A stretch of DNA of 64,000 nucleotides from NCBI GenBank assembly GCA_046330435.1, contig JAXLST010000006.1, positions 62,001 to 126,000 on the forward strand, in the 5' to 3' direction. Of this stretch, positions 8,642-18,566 are shown piece by piece (within the stretch, counting starts at the first letter, position 1; each line of letters begins with the position of its first letter). Both the position numbers and the translations under genes were made by a program. Source of the DNA: Ga0077560 sp046330435 (GTDB lineage Bacteria; Actinomycetota; Thermoleophilia; Miltoncostaeales; Miltoncostaeaceae). The notes below the pieces were generated by a model. It had not been told where the DNA came from and did no database searches. It saw nothing but the letters and a program-made list of their open reading frames with translations.

Positions 8642-9090
8642 GCCACGCGCCGCACCATCGCGGCGACCGCGAGGCCGGCGAGCGCGACGGAGGCGGCGAG
8701 GGACAGCCACAGCCCGCCGCCCACCGACACCTTGAACAGCGGCACGGTGGTGTCGCGCACGTCCATCACGTCGGCGACGCACGTGACCGTCGCGATGACG
8801 CCCAGCACCAGCACGGTGACCCACCCCCACAGCCGCCCGGACCGGGCGGCGAGCAGGACGACGGCCGCCGCCGCCAGGGCGAGGATGAGCGTGATGACGC
8901 CGTCGCTGCCGTCGTCCACGCCGGACTTCTGCAGGGGGCCGGCGACCACCCACGGCAGGAAGGCGCCCACGGCGAGCGCGGCCGACGCCCCGAGGGCGAG
9001 CAGCGGGATCCCCCGCACACCCGCGGCGCGGGCCTCCGATGGGGCCGGCGCATGGGCGGCGGGGACGGGCGGGGGCGGGATGGCGGTCAT
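8626..9090 (-). CDS. four-helix integral membrane protein, unknown
   Basis: The product is 154 residues. A proline-rich cytoplasmic N-terminus (about 1-25) is followed by four predicted membrane helices (about 28-50, 65-83, 88-107 and 125-147). No family signature is evident. The pattern of a short first loop containing PWVVAGPLQKSGVDDG resembles small conserved actinobacterial membrane proteins. The gene ends inside the 3' end of the aldo/keto reductase gene and follows the ion-channel gene on the same strand, 57 bases downstream. Confidence 0.65.
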   Translation of the reverse strand: MTAIPPPPVPAAHAPAPSEARAAGVRGIPLLALGASAALAVGAFLPWVVAGPLQKSGVDDGSDGVITLILALAAAAVVLLAARSGRLWGWVTVLVLGVIATVTCVADVMDVRDTTVPLFKVSVGGGLWLSLAASVALAGLAVAAMVRRVAQPAS

Positions 9091-9147
9091 TGCGGTCCTC
9101 CGGTGGGCGGGACGGTCACCAGCACCGACCCGCCGGCGGCACCGGAG

Positions 9148-11004
9148 TTACCGCACCAGGACCAGCTCGTCCCCCGGGGCGATGGCGGTGCCCTTGCCCG
9201 GGTTGAGCCGCGGCGCCGTCGGCGGCTCGCCTGGGACGCGCGCGCTGCGGACGCCGATGACGCACTCCCCCGCCGACGCGCCGGCGACGATCGCGTCGGT
9301 GAAGGTGCCGCCGTCCGGCAGGTAGCGCCGGGCCGGCACCAGCGCCAGATCCGCGCCCTCGGCGCCGAACAGCTCGTCGAACACCGGCGACAGGTCGCCG
9401 TTCTCGGCCACCTGGGCGATCGCGAGGCCCACCAGGCGCTCCGACACCAGGAAGTCGTCGGGGTTCGCGACGCGGGCCAGGCGCACGGCGCGCACGTCCA
9501 TGAGCTCGGCCAGGACGGTGGCGTTAGCGTTGGGGTTGCCCGGCGAGTCCAGCGACCGGCGCACCAGCACCAGCGACAGCAGGGTGCGGGCGTCCGCCTC
9601 CTCGGCCTCGATGCCGCTGCGGTGCGGCAGCAGGATCACCCGGTCCAGGCCGGGGGCGGAGACCGCGTCGGCGATGAGCGACCGGTCGGCGGTGTCGCCC
9701 GGGGTGACGGTCACCCCGATGTTCACCAGCCCGTCGGAGTCCGGCCAGTGGGCGTCGTCCACGAGCTCCGGGTCGGCCACCACCCGCACGTGGGAGCCGG
9801 GGGCCACCAGCGGGTCGAGCTCGGTGAGGATCGCCGGCCCCAGCTGGTTCCAGCCCAGCACCAGGGCGCGCAGCACCTCGGGCTCCAGCGGCGGCGGCAG
9901 GGGCCGGCCGTCGCGTTCGACGGCCACGGGGGCCAGGGTGAAGCGGTCGTCGTCCTCGGCGATGGCGATGAGCCGGTCGCCGTCGGCCAGCGGGCGCCCG
10001 GGGTCGGGGTTGAGGTGGATGCCGCCCGACGCGTCGCGGATGCCCATGACGGTGGCGTCGCGGTACGCCAGCTGGGCGTCCAGGAAGCTCTTGCCGGTGA
10101 GCCCGGGCTCCTCCCGGAAGTAGATCTCGTCGCCATCGAAGTCCAGGAGCTCCTGCACCACCGCGGCCAGGCCGGACTGGAAGCACACCTCGGCGGTGAC
10201 GCGGGCGATGAGGTCCGTGCCGATGATGGTGCGCAGGCGGTCGCCGGTGACCGCGGCCAGCGCCTCGGCGTGCCGCGCATCCGAGAGCTCGGCGACCACC
10301 GACAGGCGCGACAGGTCCGGATCGATGCTCATGAGCGCCAGCACGGCCTTCACGGTCTGCGCGTCGCCGCCGGCGTCCGGGTCGCACAGCACGATCACCG
10401 CGCGGGCCGCCAGCGGGTCCACCATCGCCAGGTCGGCGGGGTCCGCCGGGTCGCCGGTGCGGCACACCAGGCGCGTGGGGTTGCCCTCCGGGATCCGATC
10501 CCGCAACACGTCCTCCATCTCCACCTTGTCGCGGCGGGACAACACCACCACCGCGGCGTCGCGCTGGTTCGCGTTCGCCTCGCACAGCTCCGACAGCACC
10601 AGCGGCAGGCTCGGCGACCATCCCAGGATGAGCGTGTGGCCGTGCTCGATCACCCGGCTCCGGCCCTTGCGCAGCTCCTCCAGGCGCTGGTCGAGCGCCG
10701 TCGCGATGAGGCCGATGAGCGCGCTCACCAGGAACAGGCCGCCCAGGGTCACCAGCAGCGAGATGATCCGGAAGCCCCACCCGGTGTCGCCCGTGAACGT
10801 GCCGGGGTCGAACGCCCGCCCCAGGGCCTCCCACATGTGCTCGACGAAGGACTCGTCGCCGCCGGCGAACAGCGCGTACAGCGCCGCGCCGATCACGACG
10901 AGGACGGCCGCGGCGGCCGCGAGGTAGGCCACCAGGGCGATCGCGCCCCGGGACATGGTGGTGTCGAACCGGTACCGGAGCCGTTCCCGGACGGATGGGC
11001 GCAT
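9148..11004 (-). CDS. CASTOR/POLLUX-type ion channel protein
   Basis: The product is 618 residues from ATG 11004. The family opening RLRYRFDTTMSRG precedes a membrane helix (about 20-40) and a pore-region helix pair (about 75-110). Two cytosolic RCK-like Rossmann domains follow: one starting at HTLILGWSPSLPLVL (about 120), the second at LRALVLGWNQLGPAIL (about 370). The C-terminus ends in a TrkA-C-like part (GDELVLVR). Plant CASTOR and POLLUX are nuclear-envelope cation channels; bacterial relatives are thought to be K+ or Ca2+ channels. The mechanosensitive channel gene lies 101 bases upstream on the same strand, so an osmotic or ionic stress unit is plausible. Confidence 0.85.
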   Translation of the reverse strand: MRPSVRERLRYRFDTTMSRGAIALVAYLAAAAAVLVVIGAALYALFAGGDESFVEHMWEALGRAFDPGTFTGDTGWGFRIISLLVTLGGLFLVSALIGLIATALDQRLEELRKGRSRVIEHGHTLILGWSPSLPLVLSELCEANANQRDAAVVVLSRRDKVEMEDVLRDRIPEGNPTRLVCRTGDPADPADLAMVDPLAARAVIVLCDPDAGGDAQTVKAVLALMSIDPDLSRLSVVAELSDARHAEALAAVTGDRLRTIIGTDLIARVTAEVCFQSGLAAVVQELLDFDGDEIYFREEPGLTGKSFLDAQLAYRDATVMGIRDASGGIHLNPDPGRPLADGDRLIAIAEDDDRFTLAPVAVERDGRPLPPPLEPEVLRALVLGWNQLGPAILTELDPLVAPGSHVRVVADPELVDDAHWPDSDGLVNIGVTVTPGDTADRSLIADAVSAPGLDRVILLPHRSGIEAEEADARTLLSLVLVRRSLDSPGNPNANATVLAELMDVRAVRLARVANPDDFLVSERLVGLAIAQVAENGDLSPVFDELFGAEGADLALVPARRYLPDGGTFTDAIVAGASAGECVIGVRSARVPGEPPTAPRLNPGKGTAIAPGDELVLVR

Positions 11005-11104
11005 GCGGTGTGCCTTCAGGTGGCGTTGCAGGAGGCGGCCCGGAGGACCGGGCCACGCGTGAGGCATCGGCCCCCGCACCCGCCTCCATGAGCGGCCCGG
11101 AACG

Positions 11105-12013
11105 CTAACGAGGACGCGGCGGACGTCCGTCCAGTGCGCGGCCGAACTTCCGGGTGGCTTCGTCGTCCACGGCCTCCACCACCGGCCCGTGGAGGATCGC
11201 GCCCGTCTGTGCACGTTCGCGGATAAGGGCGGGCAGCAGGTCGCGGGCCAGTCCCTCCCGCCCGGGGGCCACCGCCACCCGCGCCCGCAGGCGCACCAGC
11301 GCGTCGCCCAGGTGGTCGGCCCCGACGATCCGCGGGCGGTCGACGAACTGCGTGGGCCCCACCGGGGCGAGGGCCCCGGCGCTCTCGATGGCAGCGCGCC
11401 CCGCGTCCTCGTCGGATGCGTACAGCTCCACCTCGTACTCCCGGAACCCGCGCGGGAGCAGCGCCGCCGCCTTGAGCTCGGAGTTGACGATCCGCACCAG
11501 CTCCCCGCCGGCCCCGCGCAGGACCGTGGTGCGCAGGCTGATCTCCTCCACCACGCCCTCCACGCCCCAGGGCTCGATGCGGATGGCGTCGCCCACCCGG
11601 AACCACCGCTCGAACAGCATCAGCAGCCCGGCGATGACGTCCGCGAGGAACCGCTGCGCCGCGAACGCCACCACCAGGGCCGCGAAGGACGCGCCGATCA
11701 CGGTGTCGCGCCGCTCCGCGCCCACCATCGCCGCCACGCTCAGGATCCCGGCGACCCCGAACGCGGCGTAGCTCGCGGTGGTGCGCAGCAGGGAGATCGC
11801 GGTCTCCCGCTGCTTGAGGTCCATGAGCGTGTCCGAGCGGCCCCGGCGCGCCGCGTCCCGGCGGTCGCCGCGGGCCACCAGGCGGGCGGCGAGCCACCCG
11901 GCGCTGCGGGACACCGCCCAGGCGGTGAGGAACAGCGCGGCGATCACCAGCAGGCGGCCGGCGGGCGGGCCCACGGGCAGGCGCGCGTTGACGGCGTCGA
12001 TGAGGTCACCCAT
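11105..12013 (-). CDS. MscS-family mechanosensitive ion channel
   Basis: The product is 302 residues. Membrane helices lie at about 19-40, 75-95 and 103-125. The MscS beta-domain follows, with FERWFRVGDAIRI and VEEISLRTTVLRGAGGELVRIVNS, the standard signature of the channel just after the pore helix. The C-terminus (about 200-300) forms the cytoplasmic alpha/beta part. Such channels open on membrane tension and release solutes on hypo-osmotic shock. The gene lies upstream of the CASTOR/POLLUX-like channel on the same strand and is divergent from the HAD hydrolase gene. Confidence 0.9.
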   Translation of the reverse strand: MGDLIDAVNARLPVGPPAGRLLVIAALFLTAWAVSRSAGWLAARLVARGDRRDAARRGRSDTLMDLKQRETAISLLRTTASYAAFGVAGILSVAAMVGAERRDTVIGASFAALVVAFAAQRFLADVIAGLLMLFERWFRVGDAIRIEPWGVEGVVEEISLRTTVLRGAGGELVRIVNSELKAAALLPRGFREYEVELYASDEDAGRAAIESAGALAPVGPTQFVDRPRIVGADHLGDALVRLRARVAVAPGREGLARDLLPALIRERAQTGAILHGPVVEAVDDEATRKFGRALDGRPPRPR

Positions 12014-12093
12014 GGGGGCGCGCCGTACCCCCGCCCGGCCGGATTACCCATCGCCGGTGATTGCGGGAACGTCCCGGGGGGAACCGCGTCGTC

Positions 12094-12780
12094 GTGACCG
12101 GGGAACGTGCTCAGCGACCGCCGGCCGTCGTCCTCGACGTCGACGGCACGCTCGTGGACAGCGTCTATCTGCATGCCATCGCTTGGCAGCGGGCGTTCCG
12201 GGCACATGGGATGGAGGTCCCGGCGTGGCGTCTGCACCGCCACGTGGGCATGGGCGGCGACCGTTTCGTCCCGGCGGTCGCCGGGGACCTCACCGAGCGC
12301 CGCATCGGCGACGCCCTGCGCGAGGCCCACGACGAGGAGTTCCGGGAGCTGGTGCCCGAGGTCACGGCCCTGCCGGGCGCCGCGGCGATGCTGCGGGAGC
12401 TGGCCGACCGGGGGCACGAGCTGGTGCTGGCCAGCTCGGCGAAGGACTGGGAGGTCGACCGCTACGTCGACATGCTGGACGCCCGCGACGTGCTGGCCGG
12501 CTGGACCACGTCCGCGGATGTGCGCACCACCAAGCCCACCCCGGAGATCATCGACGTCGCGCTGGGCATCATCGGGCGCCGCGACGCGGTGATGCTGGGC
12601 GACGCCACCTGGGACTGCATCGCGGCGACGCGCGCGGGGATCCGCAGCCTGGGCCTGCTCACCGGGGGCTTCGGGCGCCTGGAGCTGCTGGAGGCCGGCG
12701 CCGTGGACGTGCTGGAACGGCTGGAGGACGTACCGGACCGCCTGGCGCCGCCCCCGATCCTCACCCGGCCATCGACGTGA
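12094..12780 (+). CDS. HAD-superfamily phosphatase
   Basis: The product is 228 residues from GTG 12094, behind GGGGGGA. Motif I is VVLDVDGTLVDS with both Asp residues, motif II is LVLASSA, and motif III/IV is TKPTPEI followed by MLGDATWDCIAA. The small helical cap between motifs I and II is of the beta-phosphoglucomutase or phosphoglycolate phosphatase class. It would dephosphorylate a small phosphometabolite in the cytoplasm. An alternative start at TTG 12061 would add 11 residues. The gene overlaps the convergent ZIP-like gene by 20 bases. Confidence 0.85.
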   Translation: MTGERAQRPPAVVLDVDGTLVDSVYLHAIAWQRAFRAHGMEVPAWRLHRHVGMGGDRFVPAVAGDLTERRIGDALREAHDEEFRELVPEVTALPGAAAMLRELADRGHELVLASSAKDWEVDRYVDMLDARDVLAGWTTSADVRTTKPTPEIIDVALGIIGRRDAVMLGDATWDCIAATRAGIRSLGLLTGGFGRLELLEAGAVDVLERLEDVPDRLAPPPILTRPST

Positions 12781-13504
12781 CGACGGCCAGCAGCGCCCCG
12801 TAGACCGCGAGCCCGCCCAGGAACCACGGGTAGCTGCTGCCGGCCCCCTCCGGCAGTTCCTCCTTGAACACGTTCAGGAGGATCGAGCCGCCGAGCAGCG
12901 CGGTCAGGAAGGCCACCACCTCCGTGCGCGTCGGCGCCGCCACCGCGGCGGCGGCCCACCCCAGCACGAGCGCCCCGGCGAGCACCGCCCGCCCCGACCG
13001 GGCGAACCGGCGCGGGTAGTGGCGCGAGAGCCCCCGGTCGGTGAGCACGAAGTGCAGGGCCATGGCGACCGAGAACAGCACCGCGAAGCCCGCCCCCGTG
13101 CGGAGGCGCAATGGCATCGTGTAGGTGATGAGGGCGTTGTAGACGGCGAACGCCCCCAGGTGGAGGCGGAAGATGCCCGGGCTCTCGTCGCCGGCGCGCC
13201 GGGCGAGCCGCTCGAGCCCGTAGAAGGCGGCGAAGCCGGCCAGGGCGACGGTGAAGATCGCCAGGTCGAGCAGCGGCGTGGGGTCGACCCGGTCCTCCAG
13301 CAGGCGGCCGATGGACTCGTTGCCCTCCACCAGTTCGGGCAACAGGTGCAGGAACACGTAGCTCACGGCGATGCCGCCGGCCGCGGACGCCACCACGCGT
13401 TCCGGCACGCCCGGGATGCGCCGCATCCGCGGGGCGGCGAGATGGACGGCCACCAGCGCCCCCGCGATCAGCAGCGCGAGGGCGAGGGCGGTTCCGGTGC
13501 CCAC
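12761..13504 (-). CDS. ZIP-like multi-helix membrane protein
   Basis: The product is 247 residues with about eight hydrophobic segments. The third carries VSYVFLHLLPELVEG, whose His/Pro pattern recalls metal-binding helices of ZIP transporters. A second His lies in ALHFVLTDRGL and an acidic helix start in NVFKEELPE. It may move a divalent metal, but key family motifs are partial, so this is a tentative call. The start lies four bases after the stop of the sugar permease gene, so it is probably the last gene of that operon, an unusual place for a metal transporter. Confidence 0.6.
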   Translation of the reverse strand: MGTGTALALALLIAGALVAVHLAAPRMRRIPGVPERVVASAAGGIAVSYVFLHLLPELVEGNESIGRLLEDRVDPTPLLDLAIFTVALAGFAAFYGLERLARRAGDESPGIFRLHLGAFAVYNALITYTMPLRLRTGAGFAVLFSVAMALHFVLTDRGLSRHYPRRFARSGRAVLAGALVLGWAAAAVAAPTRTEVVAFLTALLGGSILLNVFKEELPEGAGSSYPWFLGGLAVYGALLAVVTSMAG

Positions 13505-13508
13505 CGGG

Positions 13509-14417
13509 CTACTTCACGGAGCCGGCCAGCAGCCCCTGCACGAAGTACCGCTGGAAGGCGAAGAACACCGCCAGCGGGATCACGAGCGAGATGAACGCGG
13601 CGGGTGCGATCACCTCGATGTTGCTGCCGAACTGCCGCAGCTGGCTGAAGATCGCCACGGTGATCGGTTGCGTGTCGCGCCCCAGGGTCAGGGCGATGAG
13701 CAGGTCGTTCCACGTCCACAGGAACTGGAAGATCGCCAGGCTGGCGATGGCCGGCAGGCCCAGCGGCATGATCACCCGGGCGAAGATCCGGAGCTCCGAC
13801 GCCCCGTCGATGCGGGCCGCCTCCAGCAGCTCCCGGGGGATCCCCACGAAGAAGTTCCGCAGCAGGAAGATCGCGAACGGCAGGCCGAACGCGGTGTGGA
13901 ACAGGATGAGCCCGATGATCGTGTCGAAGATCCCGAGGTCGTTGTAGAGCGAGAAGATCGGGATGAGCGCCATCTGGATGGGCACGACCAGCAGACCCAC
14001 CACGATGATGAACAGCCAGTCCCGGCCCGGGAACTCCAGGAACGCGAAGGCGTAGGCCGCCAGGGCCCCCACGATGATGGGCAGCAGCGTGCCGCCCACC
14101 GAGATCCACACGGTGGTCCACAGCGACGAGGTGATGGCGCCGTCATCCAGCACGCGCCGGTAGTTCTCCAGGCTCAGCAGGCCGGTGTCGGTGATGGCGT
14201 TCCACCAGCCGGTGGACTGGATCTCCGACGGCAGCAGCAGCGAGGTGAGCAGCAGGCCGAGGGTCGGCACCAGCCAGGCGATGCCGATCACGGCCAGCAG
14301 GATCGCCACCGGCGCGCGGGTGAGCATGCGGGTGATGCGGGCGCCGGTGGCCGGGCGGGTGCCGGCGCGGGCCTCGGGCGGGGCGGTGGCCAGGGTGGGT
14401 GCCTCGGTGGTGGTCAT
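13509..14417 (-). CDS. sugar ABC transporter permease, MalG type
   Basis: The product is 302 residues. Six membrane helices follow a cytoplasmic N-terminus rich in Ala and Thr. The coupling-helix EAA loop is intact: EAARIDGASELRIFARVIMP near residue 205, which docks on the ATPase. The C-terminus ends QRYFVQGLLAGSVK, the usual end of carbohydrate permeases of the CUT1 class. The start overlaps the stop of the partner permease as ATGA. This is the only core component of the transporter without an apparent frameshift. Confidence 0.9.
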   Translation of the reverse strand: MTTTEAPTLATAPPEARAGTRPATGARITRMLTRAPVAILLAVIGIAWLVPTLGLLLTSLLLPSEIQSTGWWNAITDTGLLSLENYRRVLDDGAITSSLWTTVWISVGGTLLPIIVGALAAYAFAFLEFPGRDWLFIIVVGLLVVPIQMALIPIFSLYNDLGIFDTIIGLILFHTAFGLPFAIFLLRNFFVGIPRELLEAARIDGASELRIFARVIMPLGLPAIASLAIFQFLWTWNDLLIALTLGRDTQPITVAIFSQLRQFGSNIEVIAPAAFISLVIPLAVFFAFQRYFVQGLLAGSVK

Positions 14418-15738
14418 TGCTCCCTCCGGAACCGCCGGACGTTGAGGGCGAGCACCGGGATGACCAGCAGGAACAGGAACACGGCGATCGCCGAGCCCAG
14501 ACCGAAATCGTTGGTGCCGCCGAACGCGGTGCGCCACATCGCCAGGGCGATGACGTTGGCGTCGTCCTGCACGCTGGCCGGCGCGACCGATAGGACGATG
14601 TCGAACACCTTCAGGACGTTGATGACCATCGTGATGAACACGACCGCGAGCACGGGCGCGAGCAGCGGCACCGTCACGCGCCGGAACACCTGCCACTCGG
14701 ACGCGCCGTCGGTGCGGGCCGCCTCCTGCAGGTCCCGGGGGATCGCGGCGAGGCCCGCCCCGATCACCACCATCGCGAAGCCCGCCCACACCCAGATGTA
14801 GGCCATCATCACCGCGGGTGTGATGAGCCCCTGACCGAGCCAGTTCACGCCGTCGAAGGGCTCGGCGAAGGTCTTGGGGCCGATCGCGACCCGGTACCGG
14901 CCGTCGGCGACCCCCTCGAACCTGAAGGTGCCGTCCGGGCCGCTCGTCGTGCTCGCCACGGTGTCCCCGCCCGGCCGCCGCAGCTCGACGGTGACCCCCG
15001 GCAGGCCGGACTCGCCGGGCTCGACCACGCCGGCGCGGCCGCCGCCGGGGCGGAAGTCCCGCCACACGACGCCGGTGATCGTGCCGGGCCGCGGGGTGGG
15101 CCGCACGGCCTCCTCGGAAGTCGCCCGGGACCTCCAGGCGCGGATGCCGGTGAGGCCCATCAGCGCGACGCCGCCGGGGCCTGCGGTGTGCACCAGGCGA
15201 TGCCGCCGTGCCGCCGGCCAGGGACGAGGAGGAGGGCGCGCCGACGACAGGACCCCCGGCGGGTCCACCCAGTCGGAGACCGCGCCGATGGTGGCGTTCA
15301 GCGCCCCGCGGTCCGGCTCCTTCTCGTACATGACCCGCCAGATCACGCCCGCGGCGAACAGGAGATCGCCATGGGCATGAACACCGCGACCTTGAAGGCC
15401 ACGCTCCAGCGGATCTTCTCGGTGAGCACCGCGAAGATCAGGCCGATCGCGGTGACCAGGGCGGGCACCACCGCCACCCACAGCGCGTTGTTCTTGATGG
15501 CCGTGAGCAGCGGGTCGCTGGTGAACAGCGTCCGGTAGTTGCCGAACCCGATGAACGCGTCGCCGGAGCGGTCGTAGAAGCTCCGGACGACGGTGTTCAC
15601 CGCCGGGTAGACCAGCCACACCCCCAGCAGGACCGCCGCCGGCAGCAGGAACGCGCCGGCGACCAGGCGGTCCCTGAGGCGGCCGCGGCGGCGCTCCCCG
15701 GGGACCGGGGGTGCCGCCGCGATGTTCCCGCCCACCAT
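14414..15738 (-). pseudogene. sugar ABC permease, MalF type, with inserted SdrD-B-like domain; frameshifted
   Basis: Starting at ATG 15738, the first 125 residues are a normal permease N-terminus (LLPAAVLLGVWLVYPAV, helix 1; then a long exported loop and helix 2). At about 15358-15364 one base appears missing: the first frame stops soon after, while the next frame continues as LFAAGVIWRVMYEKEPDRG. About 80 residues between membrane helices form a compact beta domain (GTITGVVWRDFRPGGG, then GLPGVTVELRRPG, SGPDGTFRFEGV) of SdrD-B or Cna-B type. The EAA loop (EAARTDGASEWQVFRRVTVP) is intact. A Pro/Arg-rich stretch near 15180-15235 may hide two further compensating shifts. The next permease overlaps as ATGA. 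Confidence 0.8.
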
Positions 15739-15742
15739 GTAC

Positions 15743-17081
15743 CTACTTGTAGGCCCGGGCCGCGTCGCGCTCGAGGCGCTGGGCGGTGGCCTGGGGGTTC
15801 GGGTTGCGCAGGAAGTGGAAGTCCTTCCACATCCCCTGGCCGACGGTGGCGCCGAACGAGGCCGGCTGAAGGTCGGACAGGTCGAACCGGAACGTCTCGG
15901 CGTCGGCCAGCGCGGTGGCGGTCTGCTGGGTCGTCCTGGTAGGCGTTCTCGTCGACGTTCTTGTTGGGGCTGGAGAACCCGCCCTGCTCCACCCAGATCT
16001 GCGCGGCCTCGGGGGTCGCGGAGGGCGTCTCCTCCACCAGGCGCGCCTGCGGGCGGTCAGCCGCGAACATCATGACCTGGTGCGGCCGCTGATGGCGAAT
16101 CCGGGCGTCCTCGACACTTCGGGAACGAACACGGCCAGCGGATCCGTTCGCCGCCTCCCGAGGTTCGCGTCGGCCGGCAGGGCCGTGGGCACGAAGTCGC
16201 CCTCGATGACCATGGCGGCCTTGGGGCTGTCGCCGAAGGTCTGCGCGACGCTGGTGGGGAACTCGGTCTGCAGGGCCCCGTCGATGCCGCCCGCGATGTT
16301 CTGCGGGTCGCCGATGACGTCCTTCATCATCGTGAGGGCGCTGATCACCGAGGGGTCGGTCCACGGGATCTCGTGGTTCGCCAGCTGGTCGTACTTCTCG
16401 GGGCCGGCGGACCGCAGGTAGATGTTCTCGAACAGGTCGGTGAGGGTCCAGCCGTCGGCGCCGGCGATGGAGAACGCCGGGACGCCCGAGTCCTTCCAGG
16501 GTCTTGGCGGCGGCGATGAAGTCCTCCCAGTTGGCCGGGGGCTCGACGCCGGCGTCGTCGAAGAGCTGCGGGTTGAACCACACCGTGCTCTTGTTGGCGC
16601 CCTTGAAGTAGAGGCCGTAGAGCTTCCCGTCCACCTTGCCCTGGTCCACCCAGCCCTGGGAGTAGTTCTGGGTGATCGTGTCCTGGGCGAAGTCGATGGG
16701 CTTCAGCGCGCCGCGGGCGGCGAAGTCCTTCACGAGGCCCGGCTGCGCGACGGCCGCCAGGTCGGGCGGGTTCCCGCCCTGCACCGCCGTGGACAGGACG
16801 GTGGGGAGCTGGTCGCCGCCCGAGGTGTACCTGACGGTGACGTTGGGGTACTTCTCCCGGAAGCCGTCCAGCACCTTCTGGAACTTGGCCTGCTCGTCGC
16901 CGGACCAGACGGCGGTCATGCTGACCGTGCCCTTCACGTTCTCGTCGCCGGCCGCGGTGGAGCCGCCGCCCCCGCCCGAGCCGCTGTCGCTGCCGCCGCA
17001 CCCGGCGAGCAGCGCGAGGGCCGCGGCCATGGCCGCGAGGAGGGTGAACGGTCGTCGTGCCGATCCAATGGGTCGTCTCAT
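15743..17081 (-). pseudogene. sugar ABC solute-binding lipoprotein, several frameshifts
   Basis: It starts at ATG 17081, overlapping the stop of the ATPase gene as ATGA. A lipoprotein signal (LALLAGCGGS) is followed by a Gly/Ser linker and a family 1 sugar-binding fold (GTVSMTAVWSGDEQAKF, NPPDLAAVAQPG, NKSTVWFNPQLFDDAG). Reading continues only if frames change near 16500 (one extra base), near 16150, near 16090 and near 15930. The last piece reads ALADAETFRFDLSDLQPASF and ends AARAYK at 15743, as a complete family member would. The length and order of the parts are normal, so the gene was intact recently or the consensus is faulty. Confidence 0.8.
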
Positions 17082-18302
17082 GCGGATGCTCCAATCACCG
17101 GTGCCGCGTCGGAGATCCCGAGACCGTTCCCGGGATCGAAGAAGTGGAGGGCCGTGACGTCCACGGCCAGCTCGGCTGTCCCCCTCCGAGATGCCGGACC
17201 TCGGGGAGATCCGGGCCACCAGGGGCGTCTCGCCGGCGGGGACGGTGCCGCCCTCGGGGGTGCCGGCCTCCTGGGGGTCCACGCCACGCTCCTCGGGTTC
17301 GATGTCCACGTCGCGCAGGCCGGTCGCCAGGTGCGCGACGATCTCCGAGCCCAGCGCCTCGCGCAGGATCACGCGGCCGCGCAGGCGGGGTGACTCGGGA
17401 TCCCGGGCGTGGGCCGGGTCCTCGAGGTCCTCCGGCCGGATCCCCACCACCACCTCTCGGCCGGCGTACTCCCGCAGGGCGGGCCGCCGGGCGAGGACCT
17501 CGCCGGTCACCGGCAGGCGGGCGTCGCCCAGATCGGCGTACAGCGCGTCGCCGTCCTGGGTGATGGTGGCCGCGAAGAGGTTCATCGCGGGACTGCCGAT
17601 GAACCCGGCCACGAACAGGTTGGCGGGCTCGTCGTACAGCACCTGGGGCGGCGCGACCTGCTGCAGCACGCCCTTGCGCATCACCGCGACCCGGTCGCCC
17701 ATGGTCATCGCCTCGACCTGGTCGTGGGTCACGTAGATGGTGGTGACCCCCAGCTCCGACTGGAGGCGGGAGATCTCGGCGCGGGTCTGCACGCGCAGCT
17801 TCGCGTCGAGGTTGGACAGGGGCTCGTCCATGAGGAACACGCGCGGCCGGCGGACGATGGCCCGTCCCATCGCCACCCGCTGCCGCTGGCCGCCGGAGAG
17901 GGCACGCGGCTTGCGCTGCAGGTACGGCTCCAGCCCCAGCACGCGCGCCGCGTCGGTGACCCGCCGCTGCACCTCGGCCTTCTCCACCTTCTGGAGCCGG
18001 AGGCCGAATGCGATGTTCTCGAAGACCGTGAGATGCGGGTAGAGCGCGTAGCTCTGGAACACCATCGCGATGTCCCGGTCCTTGGCGGGCACCTCGTTCA
18101 CGGTGCGGTCCCCGATGCGCAGCTCGCCGCCGGAGATCTCCTCCAGCCCGGCGACCATGCGCAGCGCGGTGGTCTTCCCGCATCCCGACGGCCCCACGAG
18201 GACGACGAACTCGCCGTCCCCGATGTCGAGGCTCAGGTCCCGTACGGCGACCGTTCCGTCGCCGTAGACCTTCCAGATGTTTTCGAACGTCACGTTTGCC
18301 AC
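17078..18302 (-). pseudogene. MsmK/UgpC-type sugar ABC ATPase, one frameshift near the 3' end
   Basis: The ATPase core is intact: Walker A GPSGCGKTT (near residue 40), signature ALSGGQRQR (near 134), Walker B VFLMDEPLSNLDAK and switch His in VTHDQ. The C-terminal TOBE domain reads normally until ARISPRSGISEG. There a five-base run (plus-strand CCCCC, 17180-17184) carries one base too many; deleting it restores TAELAVDVTALHFFDPG and a stop at 17078. The family energises several sugar importers and senses PTS signals. As written the frame would run on into the next gene. The first 370 residues alone would be catalytically complete. Confidence 0.85.
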
Positions 18303-18397
18303 GCGACGCCGGTTCCCAGGGCGCGGCGGCGGTAAACGGACGGATTTCAGGAACCACGCAGCAGGGGACGGCCCGTTCCCGGCGCCCGGCCGTCGAA

Positions 18398-18415
18398 ACG
18401 CGAAGCGCTTCGCGT
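18398..18415. promoter_or_regulatory. LacI-family operator of the sugar transport operon
   Basis: ACGCGAAGC and GCTTCGCGT form a perfect 18-base palindrome with the central CG and AA/TT spacing typical of LacI/GalR operators. It lies 96 bases upstream of the ATPase start, so it should govern the whole msmK-type operon. No LacI-family gene is present in the window. Confidence 0.8.
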
Positions 18416-18532
18416 GTGCCCCTCCGTCCGGCCCGCGGGACGTGGCCCGCCGCGATCCCCCTGCAAATGAGGCCCGGAAGGGCCCATTCTCAGTCTCAGC
18501 TTGACGCTGAGGTCATACCGGGGGAGCGGGAT

Positions 18533-18557
18533 GCGGGCGCCGGTTGCCGGCGCCCGC
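18533..18557. terminator. hairpin terminator after osmC
   Basis: An 11-bp perfect stem (GCGGGCGCCGG with its complement) closes a TTG loop ten bases beyond the osmC stop on the minus strand. It also separates osmC from the upstream region of the sugar operon. Confidence 0.65.
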
Positions 18558-18566
18558 GGGTGACGC

